NCBI RefSeq assembly: GCF_001314995.1
Contig: NZ_CP012938.1
Span: forward strand, 5,952,001 to 6,016,000
Source: Bacteroides ovatus
Lineage (GTDB): Bacteria; Bacteroidota; Bacteroidia; Bacteroidales; Bacteroidaceae
Reading direction: 5' to 3'
Length of the DNA: 64,000 nucleotides
The translations under genes were made by a program, and so were the position numbers. How positions within the stretch are numbered: position 1 is the first letter of the stretch; the number at the start of each line of letters is the position of its first letter. Below are positions 44,750 to 54,538 of the stretch, one piece after another. The notes under the pieces were generated by a model. That model was not told the origin of the DNA. It saw only the letters and a program-made list of their open reading frames with translations, and did not search any database.

Positions 44750-47083
44750 ATGAAGATGAACAAAAATCATAAAACCGTACTTGTTATACTTAACATCATA
44801 GTATCATTTCTAATTTCTTCCTGTTCCTCCCCCAAGGAACAGGTTAGAATAGGAAATGGTACTTTTACTATCGAGGGAAAGGATATCCAGTTGATTTGTG
44901 GAGAAATGCACTATCCCCGCATTCCGCACGAGTATTGGCGTGACCGCCTGAAGAGAGCGAGTGCGATGGGACTGAATACGGTATCTGCCTACGTCTTCTG
45001 GAACTTCCATGAACGTCAGCCGGGAGAGTTTGACTTTAGTGGACAGGCTGATATTGCGGAATTTATCCGTACGGCACAGGAAGAGGGACTGTATGTGATT
45101 CTTCGTCCCGGTCCGTATGTCTGTGCAGAATGGGATTTCGGAGGTTACCCGTCGTGGCTGCTGAAAGAAAAGGATATGACTTATCGCAGTAAAGATCCGC
45201 GTTTCCTGTCCTATTGTGAACGATATATCAAAGAACTTGGCAAACAACTGTCTCCTTTGACCATCAATAATGGAGGTAATATTATTATGGTGCAGGTGGA
45301 GAATGAATATGGATCGTATGCAGCGGATAAAGAGTATCTTGCTGCTATCCGCGATATGATTAAAGAAGCAGGATTCAATGTTCCGCTATTTACCTGCGAC
45401 GGTGGTGGACAGGTGGAAGCTGGACATGTTGAGGGCGCACTGCCTACATTGAACGGAGTGTTTGGTGAAGATATATTCAAAGTGGTAGATAAGTACCAAA
45501 AGGGCGGTCCCTATTTTGTTGCGGAGTTTTATCCGGCCTGGTTTGATGAGTGGGGCAGACGACATTCCTCTGTTGCTTATGAACGTCCCGCCGAACAGCT
45601 GGACTGGATGTTGAGCCACGGTGTTTCTGTCAGCATGTATATGTTTCACGGTGGTACAAACTTTGAGTATACCAATGGAGCCAATACCGGAGGCGGTTAT
45701 CAGCCCCAGCCCACAAGCTATGATTATGACGCTCCTTTGGGTGAATGGGGAAATTGTTATCCCAAATATCATGCATTCAGGGAAGTGATTCAGAAATACC
45801 TGCCTGCGGGAACAGTACTGCCGGAAGTTCCGGCAGATAATCCGACTACCACTTTTGCAACAGTCGAATTAAAGGAAAGTGCTCCATTAAGGACTGCATT
45901 TCATCAGACTACCCAGTCTGAAAATGTGCTGTCAATGGAAGATTTAGGAGTTGATTTCGGATATATTCATTATCAGACCACACTTCAAAAAGCGGGAAAA
46001 CAGAAACTTGTCATACAGGATTTGCGTGACTATGCTGTGATCCTCATAGATGGTAAGCAAGTAGCCAGCCTGGATCGTCGTTATAATCAGAACAGTGTGA
46101 CCTTGAATGTGTCGAAGACACCTGCCACACTGGAGATTCTGGTAGAAAATACCGGACGCGTCAACTATGGCCCCGATATACTGTTTAACCGGAAAGGTAT
46201 CACCAGCCAAGTTTTGTGGGGAAATGAAAAGTTGGCCGGATGGTCTATCACTCCATTGCCTCTGTATAAAGAAAAAGTTTCGGAAATGGAGTTTGGCGAA
46301 ACCATCAAAGGCGTTCCTGCTTTCCATAAAGGAACGTTTACAGTAGAGAAGAAAGGTGACTGCTTTGTGGATATGAGTCAATGGGGCAAAGGTGCTGTCT
46401 GGGTAAATGGCAAATCTCTGGGACGTTTCTGGAATATCGGCCCTCAACAAACACTCTATCTGCCCGCTCCATGGCTGAAAGAGGGAGAAAATGAAATTGT
46501 AGTGTTTGAAATGGAAGATACGGGTAAGCGTGTTTTGCAAGGATTGAATCAACCCATTCTGGATAGTTTGGGTATTGATAAGAATTATCAGAAAGGCCAG
46601 CGTCGTGCAGTGGTAGGCACTCCGATTCTGGAAGACGGTGATCTTGCATTAAAAACTACTTTGCAGGAGACTAATGAGTGGCAGTCATTCGATTTACCGG
46701 TTGCGACTACTCTTCGCCACTTCTGTATAGAGACTCTGTCTTCCTACACAGAGGATAATCAGGCCTGCATTTCGGAAGTGGAACTGATAGATGATAAGGG
46801 ACAGCCGATTGACAAAACTAAATGGGAAGTCGTTTATGTAAGCAGCGAACAAGCTGATAAGAACTTGGGAATAGCAGAAAACCTGTTTGATGGAGATATC
46901 TCTTCTTTCTGGCATACGAATGCGGCTGTGGAGTCTAACCATCCTCACCGGGTTATTATAGACCTGAAAGAAATTTATAAGGTTTCGGCTTTTCGCGTGA
47001 AAGTTCGTAAAGGTTCATTCTTATCAGGAAAGGTGAAAGATATAAATATATATGGTCGTCCACAATTCTTCTTATTTCATTGA
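44750..47083 (+). CDS. GH35 beta-galactosidase lipoprotein
   Basis: A 777-residue glycoside hydrolase family 35 enzyme that removes terminal beta-linked galactose with retention. Lipoprotein signal FLISSC; catalytic TIM barrel about 35-350 with GEMHYPRIPHEYWRDRL, NTVSAYVFWNFHE, LRPGPYVCAEWDFGG; acid/base Glu 186 in VENEYGSY and nucleophile Glu 259 in AEFYPAWFDEWG (positions by comparison with human GLB1). Beta domains follow (GKSLGRFWNIGPQQTLYLP is typical for GH35). The C-terminal 130 residues form an F5/8 type C (CBM32-like) domain (AENLFDGDISSFWHTN...PHRVIIDL). Probably surface or periplasmic; works with the GH89 enzyme next to it. Confidence 0.95.
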   Translation: MKMNKNHKTVLVILNIIVSFLISSCSSPKEQVRIGNGTFTIEGKDIQLICGEMHYPRIPHEYWRDRLKRASAMGLNTVSAYVFWNFHERQPGEFDFSGQADIAEFIRTAQEEGLYVILRPGPYVCAEWDFGGYPSWLLKEKDMTYRSKDPRFLSYCERYIKELGKQLSPLTINNGGNIIMVQVENEYGSYAADKEYLAAIRDMIKEAGFNVPLFTCDGGGQVEAGHVEGALPTLNGVFGEDIFKVVDKYQKGGPYFVAEFYPAWFDEWGRRHSSVAYERPAEQLDWMLSHGVSVSMYMFHGGTNFEYTNGANTGGGYQPQPTSYDYDAPLGEWGNCYPKYHAFREVIQKYLPAGTVLPEVPADNPTTTFATVELKESAPLRTAFHQTTQSENVLSMEDLGVDFGYIHYQTTLQKAGKQKLVIQDLRDYAVILIDGKQVASLDRRYNQNSVTLNVSKTPATLEILVENTGRVNYGPDILFNRKGITSQVLWGNEKLAGWSITPLPLYKEKVSEMEFGETIKGVPAFHKGTFTVEKKGDCFVDMSQWGKGAVWVNGKSLGRFWNIGPQQTLYLPAPWLKEGENEIVVFEMEDTGKRVLQGLNQPILDSLGIDKNYQKGQRRAVVGTPILEDGDLALKTTLQETNEWQSFDLPVATTLRHFCIETLSSYTEDNQACISEVELIDDKGQPIDKTKWEVVYVSSEQADKNLGIAENLFDGDISSFWHTNAAVESNHPHRVIIDLKEIYKVSAFRVKVRKGSFLSGKVKDINIYGRPQFFLFH

Positions 47084-47123
47084 ATAAAACGTAGTAAATA
47101 GATAAAATACGACTCTTAATTAT

Positions 47124-47131
47124 TATATTTG
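47124..47131 (+). promoter_or_regulatory. -7 box upstream of the GH89 gene
   Basis: TATATTTG, consensus match, 20 bases before the ATG. It suggests that the GH89 gene can also be transcribed independently of the operon. Confidence 0.5.
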
Positions 47132-47150
47132 ACAAACTGTAAATAAAACT

Positions 47151-49286
47151 ATGTATACACGTCTTTTATTCATTCTATTATTGGGGGCTACATGGATGTG
47201 TAGCTGCCAAACCGAACAGTCTCCTGTCAATACATTGGCAGATCGTGTGACGGAAGGTACTTCGAAAGATCGAATTCTTTTTCGGATGATTGCTGATGAA
47301 AACAATCCGTTAAAAGATTATTTTGAAATATCTTCTGAAGACGGTAAAGTGCTGATAACCGGAAACTCTGATTTGTCTCTGGCTACGGGGTTGAACTGGT
47401 ATCTGAAATATGTAGCCGGTATTCATCTTTCCTGGAATAATCTTTCGCAGAAGTTACCGGAAATACTACCGCTTCCACAAGAAAAGATACGTAAGGAGAC
47501 ATCCATGCAGAACAGATATTATCTGAACTATTGCACTTATTCTTATTCCATGGCTTTCTGGGATTGGGAGCGTTGGGAAAAAGAAATAGACTGGATGGCA
47601 ATGCATGGCATCAATATGCCTTTGAGCATCACCGGAATGGAGGTGGTCTGGTACAATTTGCTGAAACGTTTGGGATACACAACAGAAGAAGTCAATGAAT
47701 TTATTTCCGGCCCGGCCTTTATGGCTTGGTGGCAAATGAATAATCTGGAGGGTTGGGGTGGACCGAATCCCGATAGCTGGTATCAGCAACAAGAAGCGCT
47801 TCAGAAGAAGATCGTAGCCCGTATGCGGGAGTTGGGTATTGAACCAGTATTCCCCGGATATGCTGGAATGGTTCCCCGTAACATTGGTGAAAAGCTAGGT
47901 TATCAGATTGCTGATCCCGGTAAATGGTGTGGCTTCCCCCGTCCGGCTTTCCTTTCTACGGAAGATGAACACTTCGATTCTTTTGCCGCTATGTATTATG
48001 AGGAATTGGAGAAACTCTATGGAAAAGCCAACTATTACAGCATGGATCCATTTCATGAGGGAGGTAACACGGAAGGAGTAGACTTGGCGAAAACCGGTGC
48101 TTCCATTATGGCAGCTATGAAGAAAGCCAATCCGAAGGCTGTTTGGATCATTCAGGCCTGGCAGGCGAGTCCTCGGGAAGAAATGATTGCTTCTCTTAAT
48201 CAGGGAGATTTGCTCGTTTTAGATTTATATAGTGAGAAACGTCCCCAATGGGGAGATCCGGATTCCATGTGGTATCGGGAAAAGGGCTTTGGCAAACACG
48301 ACTGGCTTTATTGTATGTTGCTGAATTTTGGAGGTAATGTTGGTTTGCACGGCCGGATGAATCAGTTGGTGAACGGGTATTATGATGCTTGTGCACACAC
48401 TAATGGGAAAATGTTGCATGGAGTAGGAGCAACCCCGGAGGGCATAGAGAATAATCCGGTGATGTTCGAACTCCTTTACGAACTTCCTTGGCGTGAAGAA
48501 CGCTTTTCTTCCGATGAATGGTTGCAGACTTACTTGAAAGCTCGTTATGGCAGAGAAGTTTCACCGGAAATAATGGAGGCTTGGCGTGCATTGGAACACA
48601 CCGTTTACAATGCTCCGAAAGATTATCAGGGTGAAGGAACCATTGAGTCTTTGTTATGTGCCCGTCCGGGTTTCCATCTGGATAGAACTTCCACTTGGGG
48701 ATATTCCAAACTATTTTATGCTCCCGATTCTACTGCAAAGGCAGCCCGGCTATTTACTTCCGTTGCCGACCAGTATAAAGGAAACAACAATTTTGAGTAT
48801 GACTTGGTAGACATCGTACGTCAGAGTAATGCCGATAAAGGAAATGTGTTACTTGAAGAAATATCACAGAGCTATGACCGAAAGGACAAAGAGGATTTCC
48901 GCAAACAAACACAGCAATTCCTGGACTTGATATTGGCACAGGATCGTTTGTTATCTACCCGGAAAGAATTTTCCGTTTCCTCTTGGTTGAATGCAGCTCG
49001 TTCTCTGGGAACTACAGAAGAAGAAAAGCGATTGTACGAATGGAATGCTTCCGCATTAATCACAGTCTGGGGAGATAGCATTGCTGCCAATCAAGGCGGA
49101 CTACATGATTATTCGCATCGGGAATGGAGTGGACTTTTGAAAGACTTGTATTATCAGCGTTGGAAAGCCTTCTTTGAGCAGAAACAGGCGGAGCTGGATG
49201 GGAAGCCTGCAGGACAGGAAATAAACTTCTATGGGATGGAGAAAGCCTGGGCAGAGAAGAGTAAGGCACAGACATTGAAGAACTAA
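47151..49286 (+). CDS. GH89 alpha-N-acetylglucosaminidase
   Basis: A 711-residue lipoprotein (LLLGATWMCSC) of glycoside hydrolase family 89, related to human NAGLU. The N-terminal domain (about 30-110) precedes the catalytic barrel: MQNRYYLNYCTYSYSMAFWDWERWEKEIDWMAMHGIN, GPAFMAWWQMNNLEGWGGP and YSMDPFHEGG (conserved Glu of the active site), followed by the all-alpha C-terminal domain. It removes terminal alpha-linked GlcNAc. In gut bacteria such enzymes act on gastric-type mucin (GlcNAc alpha-1,4-Gal) or heparan-derived ends. Paired with the GH35 beta-galactosidase upstream, a mucin-type target is more likely. No clear terminator follows before the next locus. Confidence 0.95.
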   Translation: MYTRLLFILLLGATWMCSCQTEQSPVNTLADRVTEGTSKDRILFRMIADENNPLKDYFEISSEDGKVLITGNSDLSLATGLNWYLKYVAGIHLSWNNLSQKLPEILPLPQEKIRKETSMQNRYYLNYCTYSYSMAFWDWERWEKEIDWMAMHGINMPLSITGMEVVWYNLLKRLGYTTEEVNEFISGPAFMAWWQMNNLEGWGGPNPDSWYQQQEALQKKIVARMRELGIEPVFPGYAGMVPRNIGEKLGYQIADPGKWCGFPRPAFLSTEDEHFDSFAAMYYEELEKLYGKANYYSMDPFHEGGNTEGVDLAKTGASIMAAMKKANPKAVWIIQAWQASPREEMIASLNQGDLLVLDLYSEKRPQWGDPDSMWYREKGFGKHDWLYCMLLNFGGNVGLHGRMNQLVNGYYDACAHTNGKMLHGVGATPEGIENNPVMFELLYELPWREERFSSDEWLQTYLKARYGREVSPEIMEAWRALEHTVYNAPKDYQGEGTIESLLCARPGFHLDRTSTWGYSKLFYAPDSTAKAARLFTSVADQYKGNNNFEYDLVDIVRQSNADKGNVLLEEISQSYDRKDKEDFRKQTQQFLDLILAQDRLLSTRKEFSVSSWLNAARSLGTTEEEKRLYEWNASALITVWGDSIAANQGGLHDYSHREWSGLLKDLYYQRWKAFFEQKQAELDGKPAGQEINFYGMEKAWAEKSKAQTLKN

Positions 49287-49414
49287 ATAAAAGCAAGTGA
49301 TATATAAGTAATATGCACGTAATATATAGCCGGGTATGAAATATTATCCGGCTATATTTGTCTTAGAACCCTTTCATAAAGAATTTCTAATTTCATTGCT
49401 AATAGGAAAATTCT

Positions 49415-49422
49415 TATATTTG
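49415..49422 (+). promoter_or_regulatory. -7 box of the third SusCD locus sigma gene
   Basis: TATATTTG, consensus match, 33 bases before the ATG at 49455. Confidence 0.55.
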
Positions 49423-49454
49423 CTGCAACTAATACTTAAACACAATAGTTGCAA

Positions 49455-50018
49455 ATGGAATTTACAGAAGAGCAAATACTGTTGAGAGCTTTGTCACGAG
49501 GAGATGAGAAAGCTTTTGAGGTTTTGTTTATGCGTTATTTCCCGAGAGTGAAACGTTTTATATCCGGTTTGCTTCAGGATGATATAACGGCCGAGGACTT
49601 TGCACAAGATATTCTCCTCAAACTATGGCAGAAGCGTGAGGAGATGGCAAAAATCGAAAATCTGAATGCCTACCTTTATCGGACTTCCCGGAATGCTGTG
49701 TACCAGCATTTACGACATATACTTTTGGTGAATGAATATGGAGAAAAGCAACAGGAGAATCTTTCCCGTCAGCAGAATGAGGGTGCGGGAAACATCGAAG
49801 AAAATATGTTTGCCGAAGAATTACTGCTATTGATACAGCATACGGTAGAGCAAATGCCCGCCCAACGAAAAAGAATTTATGAGATGAGCCGTAAAGAAGG
49901 CAAAAACAATGATGAGATAGCGCAACTGCTTGTAATAAACAAACGGACTGTAGAAAACCATCTCACACAAGCATTGGCTGATATCCGCAAGATGCTGAAG
50001 CACTTTTATCTTTTCTAA
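49455..50018 (+). CDS. ECF-type sigma factor (FecI-like)
   Basis: A 187-residue sigma factor with region 2 (FEVLFMRYFPRVKRFISGLLQDDITAEDFAQDILLKLWQKR...LNAYLYRTSRNAVYQHLRH) and region 4 (EQMPAQRKRIYEMSRKEGKNNDEIAQLLVINKRTVENHLTQALADIRKML). The ATG at 49455 is used instead of a TTG two codons earlier. It opens a colinear sigma-FecR-SusC-SusD set. Confidence 0.93.
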   Translation: MEFTEEQILLRALSRGDEKAFEVLFMRYFPRVKRFISGLLQDDITAEDFAQDILLKLWQKREEMAKIENLNAYLYRTSRNAVYQHLRHILLVNEYGEKQQENLSRQQNEGAGNIEENMFAEELLLLIQHTVEQMPAQRKRIYEMSRKEGKNNDEIAQLLVINKRTVENHLTQALADIRKMLKHFYLF

Positions 50019-50144
50019 ATAAAACCACTTCCTATTGACAAAAACTCTTCTTTTATTCTCCTTTCTCAAAAAAAGTAGAAAAAATAGCTTTTAGACTGTG
50101 TGTGTATTCTATCTCGTGCATCTTATTAATAAACGGATAAAATC

Positions 50145-51179
50145 ATGAAGAAGAAAAGCATATCAGAACTAATACATTTTTTTGTTCGCCATCCCCTGCA
50201 AAACTCCTTGCAGATGAAGTTTTGGCGTTGGCTGGTTTCTCCTGCTGATGCAGAAGATAAAGAAGAAGCTATACAGGAAGAGTGGATGAATATCATCGCT
50301 GAACCTGATGAGGCCACCCGGCGTTCATGGTATGAGGTCCGGCGTAAAGCGGGACTTGCAAATCCGATAATAAAACCGCATTGGGAAATCAAACCACTTC
50401 TTCGCATTGCTTCTATGATATTAATCCCCTTATTTTCAGTGCTATTATCGTGGTATTATATAAATGATTATACTGATTCTTGCAAATTGGTAGAATATAT
50501 TGTTCCCATGGGTGAACGGGGAGAATTGACTTTGCCGGATGGGACAAAGGTACAGATCAATTCGGAGAGCAGTATCATTTACCCGAAAAGCTTTCGAGGC
50601 GATACACGTACTGTTTATCTTTCCGGAGAGGCGAATTTTGATGTCCATAAGGATAAGAAACATCCGTTTATTGTCAAGACATCTTTGTTATCAGTTCGTG
50701 CTTTAGGTACGAAGTTTAATATACAGGCATATTCGGAAGACAGGAAAACGATTACAACTCTTGAAAATGGAAAAGTGCAAATCAATAACCTGCTGGCACC
50801 AGACAGCTGTTTTATTCTTACTCCCGGTGAACAACTTGAATACAATCACCTGACTAAGAATTATGAAAAACGAAAAATAGATGTGATGATGGCTTCCGGT
50901 TGGACACGTGGTGAATTGAATTTTGTCGATTGCCATCTGGAGGATATTCTGAACACATTGGGACGACATTATAATGTAGAAATAAAGGCAGAACCGCATT
51001 TATACACAAATGATTTATATACCATTAAGCTTAGAAAGGGCGAACCTCTTCAAGCAGCAATTCATATTGTAACAATGACCGTTGGAGGTATGGAAAGCAA
51101 GGTCACAGACAATAAGGTTGTGATACTGACAGCTGCTTCACCGGCGAATAAGAGTAAGAAAGGAGGTACCCATCCATAA
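50145..51179 (+). CDS. FecR-family anti-sigma factor
   Basis: A 344-residue single-pass regulator: N-terminal region about 1-85, membrane segment near 88-105 (IASMILIPLFSVLLSWYYI), FecR domain (LPDGTKVQINSESSIIYPKSF; GEANFDVHKDKKHPFIVKT; ALGTKFNIQAY) and C-terminal STN-facing domain (DCHLEDILNTLGRHYNVEI). The N-terminus (FFVRHPLQNSLQMKFWRWLVSP) differs from the usual DUF4880-like start of the other two FecR proteins here. It should control the sigma factor encoded upstream. Confidence 0.93.
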   Translation: MKKKSISELIHFFVRHPLQNSLQMKFWRWLVSPADAEDKEEAIQEEWMNIIAEPDEATRRSWYEVRRKAGLANPIIKPHWEIKPLLRIASMILIPLFSVLLSWYYINDYTDSCKLVEYIVPMGERGELTLPDGTKVQINSESSIIYPKSFRGDTRTVYLSGEANFDVHKDKKHPFIVKTSLLSVRALGTKFNIQAYSEDRKTITTLENGKVQINNLLAPDSCFILTPGEQLEYNHLTKNYEKRKIDVMMASGWTRGELNFVDCHLEDILNTLGRHYNVEIKAEPHLYTNDLYTIKLRKGEPLQAAIHIVTMTVGGMESKVTDNKVVILTAASPANKSKKGGTHP

Positions 51180-51182
51180 AAA

Positions 51183-51213
51183 GGTTGGACAAAACTGATC
51201 CTTTTGTCCAACC
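51183..51213 (+). terminator. Perfect 12-bp hairpin between FecR and SusC
   Basis: GGTTGGACAAAA (51183-51194) and TTTTGTCCAACC (51202-51213) pair without mismatch across a 7-base loop, four bases after the FecR stop. It lacks a long T-tract after the stem but probably limits read-through from the regulatory genes into SusC, like the hairpin at 36717-36750. Confidence 0.65.
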
Positions 51214-51291
51214 CGAAATAAATACCGTTATCATTTAAAATTTTAGGAAATAGTGAACCTTAAATGTAGTATTCATTTAATATACAAAAGT

Positions 51292-54200
51292 ATGAATTTT
51301 AATTCTTATTTTACTATAAAACATACCAGTAATTTGCGTATTTTATTGTTAACCTTATTCTTTATAGTCCCTTTGGGTACTATCTATGGGCAGAATCAGT
51401 TGATTACTATTGCCGGAAAAAATATAACTTTGTTGAAAGCTTTTGATGCTATTGAAAGTCAGACTCAATTAAGCATTACTTATAGTCGGACTAAAATAGA
51501 TGTGAATCGGACATTGAGTGTTGATTTTAAGAAACAAAAACTCTCTATTGTTTTGGATAAGTTGCTCGCGGGAACGGGGTTTACTTACAAGATAGAAAAA
51601 GGGTATATCGTTCTGGTTCCCGTACCGGTAAAACAAGAGCAAACGGAAGCAACTTCGAAAAAGATACAAGGAGTGATTGTAGATACGAATGGAGATCCGG
51701 TGATTGGTGCCAGTATTCAGGAGAAAGGAGTGGCCGGGAAAGGTACAGTGTCTGATTTGGATGGAAAATTTAACCTGTCAGTTGCGTCAAATGCTGTATT
51801 ACTGATTTCATATATCGGTTTTCAGTCTCTTGAAGTAAAGGTGGGAAATCGGACAAGCTTGTCTTTGGTATTAAAAGAAGATCATCAGTTGCTGGATGAG
51901 GTAGTCGTTATCGGTTATGGAACAATGGAGAAACGTGCTGTGACCAGCTCCATTACTTCCATATCTTCAAAAGATTTAGTGACTGGATTGGGAGGCTCTA
52001 CCATTGCGACTGCTCTGAAAGGAAAAATCTCCGGTATGAATGTTTCCGAAACTTCCAGTCCGAATGCCTCTGCTAGTTTCCAGCTTCGTGGGGTAGCTTC
52101 CATCAATGCTTCTTCTTCCCCTTTGATTGTGATAGACGGAATTCCTGGTGGTGATTTGCGTTCTATCAGTCAGGAAGATATTCAATCCATTGATGTTTTG
52201 AAGGATGCCTCTGCAGGTGCTATTTACGGAACAAGGGCAGCTGGTGGTGTCATTCTCGTGACTACCAAGAAAGCGAAAGAAGGTCCTATCACATTATCAT
52301 ATACAGGCGAGCTGTCCACCGAACAAGTTTCCAGAAGACCACAGGTCCTGGATCGCGATGCTTTCGTGAGGTTCGGTGTAGGAACAGATTTGGGAGCGTC
52401 TACCGATTGGTACGGTGAACTTTTAAATGAGGGAGCACTTTCCCAGCGCCATGTTGTCACCCTTTCGGGAGGGAGACATACAGCCAGAATATATGCCACT
52501 ATTATGGCACAGGATCAGAAAGGTATTGCGATAGGCGATAATCGTAAAGACTATTCGGGGCGTATCAATGCAAACTTTAATCTTCTCAATGACTTGCTGG
52601 AAATAGGCTTACATACAGAATATCGTGAAGCACATCGGGATCAGCGGAGCAGTAGTTCCTGTTTCGACATGGCATTGAAGATGAATCCAACGGAACATGT
52701 TTATGATAGTACTAGTGAAACAGGCTATAATGTATTGGTTGGTGGTAGTGAATATTACAATCCATTAGCGGAAGTTATGCTCAAGCAGACGGATAATGTT
52801 GATAAATGGCTCAAGGCGGATGCTACGGTAAAGCTCAATCTGCCTGCCGGATTTTCGGCACAAGCCACTCTCGGCTGGGAAGATCGCCAGTATCAGCAGA
52901 CGCATTATGTATCCGCATTACACAGAACGTCTTTGAATGGAAGTTATAAAGGAAAGGGATTTCACGGATATAGTAAAACAGTCAATGTTTCTTTTGAACC
53001 TACCATTAATTTCATGCGTGTTTTTGCAGATGACCATACAGTCAGTGCGGTGGCCGGATATAGCTATTGGGAAAACAATTCTGAAAATTTTGATATGTCT
53101 AACTACGATTTCCCTGTGGATGGAGTAGGAGCTTGGGATATGGGAACAGGTAGCTGGCTTTCTGACGGAAAGGCGGCTATGTCGTCCCACAAATATCCTC
53201 GTGAACGTCTTATCTCCTTCTTTGGTCGGGCGAATTATAGCTATAAAGATCGTTATATGGTTACTGGAAGTGTCCGTCATGAGGGATCTTCCAAATTTGG
53301 AAAGAATCATCGCTGGGGAACATTCTGGGCTGTATCAGGTGGATGGCGTATATCCAATGAAGCCTTTCTGCGTGATGTCAGTTTTCTTGATGACCTCAAA
53401 GTACGTGTCGGTTATGGTGTGACGGGAAATAACAATTTCTCTGCAGGAGCATCCACGGCCATGTACTCCTCCAATTCAATGTGGCCTTATAACGGTACAT
53501 GGATTACTTCTTATGGACCGGCTCGTAATGTCAATAATGACTTGCATTGGGAAAAGAAAGCAGAGCTTAACATCGGTTTGGATTATGCGTTTCTGAATAA
53601 CCGGCTTTTTGGAAAGTTCGATATATATAAAAGAAGAGTTTCCGGAATGTTATACAATATCAGTGTACCCAATCCTCCCGCCGTTTACGAGAAAACGACC
53701 ATGAATTATGGTAATCTTGAGAATACCGGATGGGAGTTTGAGATTGGCGGAGTGCCTGTTAAAACGAAAGACTTTAACTGGACAACTACCATGCGTCTAT
53801 CCCATTCTTCTTCCAAAATTACCTCTTTGTGGGGGAATAATACTTACCAGGATCGTGTAGGATTCCCGTCACCGGGAACGAACGGATCAGCCGGAAGAAT
53901 TGAAGCAGGAACAAAGATCGGAAGCTATTATATCTGGAAATATGCCGGTATCACGGATAATGGAAGATGGCTTCTGTATGATAAGAACGACAATGTGATT
54001 CTTAGCGATAAGAAGACCTATGATGACAAGCGGTACATCGGTAATGCTATTCCTGCATTGATGGTATCATGGGATCATACCTTCACTTACAAGAACCTCT
54101 CTTTAGGTATCAACCTGCGTAGCTGGATCGATTTCGACGTGTTTAATACCATAAATATGTACTATGGACTTTCTGAAGTAGCAGGCCAGAACGTTCTTCG

Positions 54201-54507
54201 CAATGCGTACATTGACAACCGGCACATCAAAGAAGTAAAGCAGCTTTGCGATTACTGGCTTGAGGACGGCACTTTCTTAAAGATAGACGCCATTAGTCTG
54301 GGATATTCTCTTAACATGAAAAAGTGGCAGAAATATATAGATAAGATTGATCTTTACCTGACCGTCCGGAATGTGGCATGTTTCACGAAATATTCAGGAC
54401 TTAATCCGGAAGTGAATGTCAACGGACTGGACCCTGGTTATGAATGGTTTAATAATATTTATCCTGAAACTCGTAGATATACCGTTGGTATGAAAATCCA
54501 ATTCTAA
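51292..54507 (+). CDS. SusC-family TonB-dependent transporter with STN domain (third locus)
   Basis: A 1,071-residue outer-membrane importer: signal peptide (LRILLLTLFFIVPLGTIYGQ), STN domain about 36-105, carboxypeptidase-regulatory-like domain about 115-200 (GDPVIGASIQEKGVAGKGTVSDLDGKF), plug from LLDEVVVIGYGTMEKRA with SusC signature GAIYGTRAAGGVILVTTKKA, and a barrel ending RRYTVGMKIQF. The ATG at 51292 begins the signal peptide; an in-frame GTG 39 bases upstream is less likely. Companion SusD follows after 31 bases. Substrate not evident. Confidence 0.96.
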   Translation: MNFNSYFTIKHTSNLRILLLTLFFIVPLGTIYGQNQLITIAGKNITLLKAFDAIESQTQLSITYSRTKIDVNRTLSVDFKKQKLSIVLDKLLAGTGFTYKIEKGYIVLVPVPVKQEQTEATSKKIQGVIVDTNGDPVIGASIQEKGVAGKGTVSDLDGKFNLSVASNAVLLISYIGFQSLEVKVGNRTSLSLVLKEDHQLLDEVVVIGYGTMEKRAVTSSITSISSKDLVTGLGGSTIATALKGKISGMNVSETSSPNASASFQLRGVASINASSSPLIVIDGIPGGDLRSISQEDIQSIDVLKDASAGAIYGTRAAGGVILVTTKKAKEGPITLSYTGELSTEQVSRRPQVLDRDAFVRFGVGTDLGASTDWYGELLNEGALSQRHVVTLSGGRHTARIYATIMAQDQKGIAIGDNRKDYSGRINANFNLLNDLLEIGLHTEYREAHRDQRSSSSCFDMALKMNPTEHVYDSTSETGYNVLVGGSEYYNPLAEVMLKQTDNVDKWLKADATVKLNLPAGFSAQATLGWEDRQYQQTHYVSALHRTSLNGSYKGKGFHGYSKTVNVSFEPTINFMRVFADDHTVSAVAGYSYWENNSENFDMSNYDFPVDGVGAWDMGTGSWLSDGKAAMSSHKYPRERLISFFGRANYSYKDRYMVTGSVRHEGSSKFGKNHRWGTFWAVSGGWRISNEAFLRDVSFLDDLKVRVGYGVTGNNNFSAGASTAMYSSNSMWPYNGTWITSYGPARNVNNDLHWEKKAELNIGLDYAFLNNRLFGKFDIYKRRVSGMLYNISVPNPPAVYEKTTMNYGNLENTGWEFEIGGVPVKTKDFNWTTTMRLSHSSSKITSLWGNNTYQDRVGFPSPGTNGSAGRIEAGTKIGSYYIWKYAGITDNGRWLLYDKNDNVILSDKKTYDDKRYIGNAIPALMVSWDHTFTYKNLSLGINLRSWIDFDVFNTINMYYGLSEVAGQNVLRNAYIDNRHIKEVKQLCDYWLEDGTFLKIDAISLGYSLNMKKWQKYIDKIDLYLTVRNVACFTKYSGLNPEVNVNGLDPGYEWFNNIYPETRRYTVGMKIQF

Positions 54508-54538
54508 TATTAAAGTACCTATAAACTAATAAAATGAT

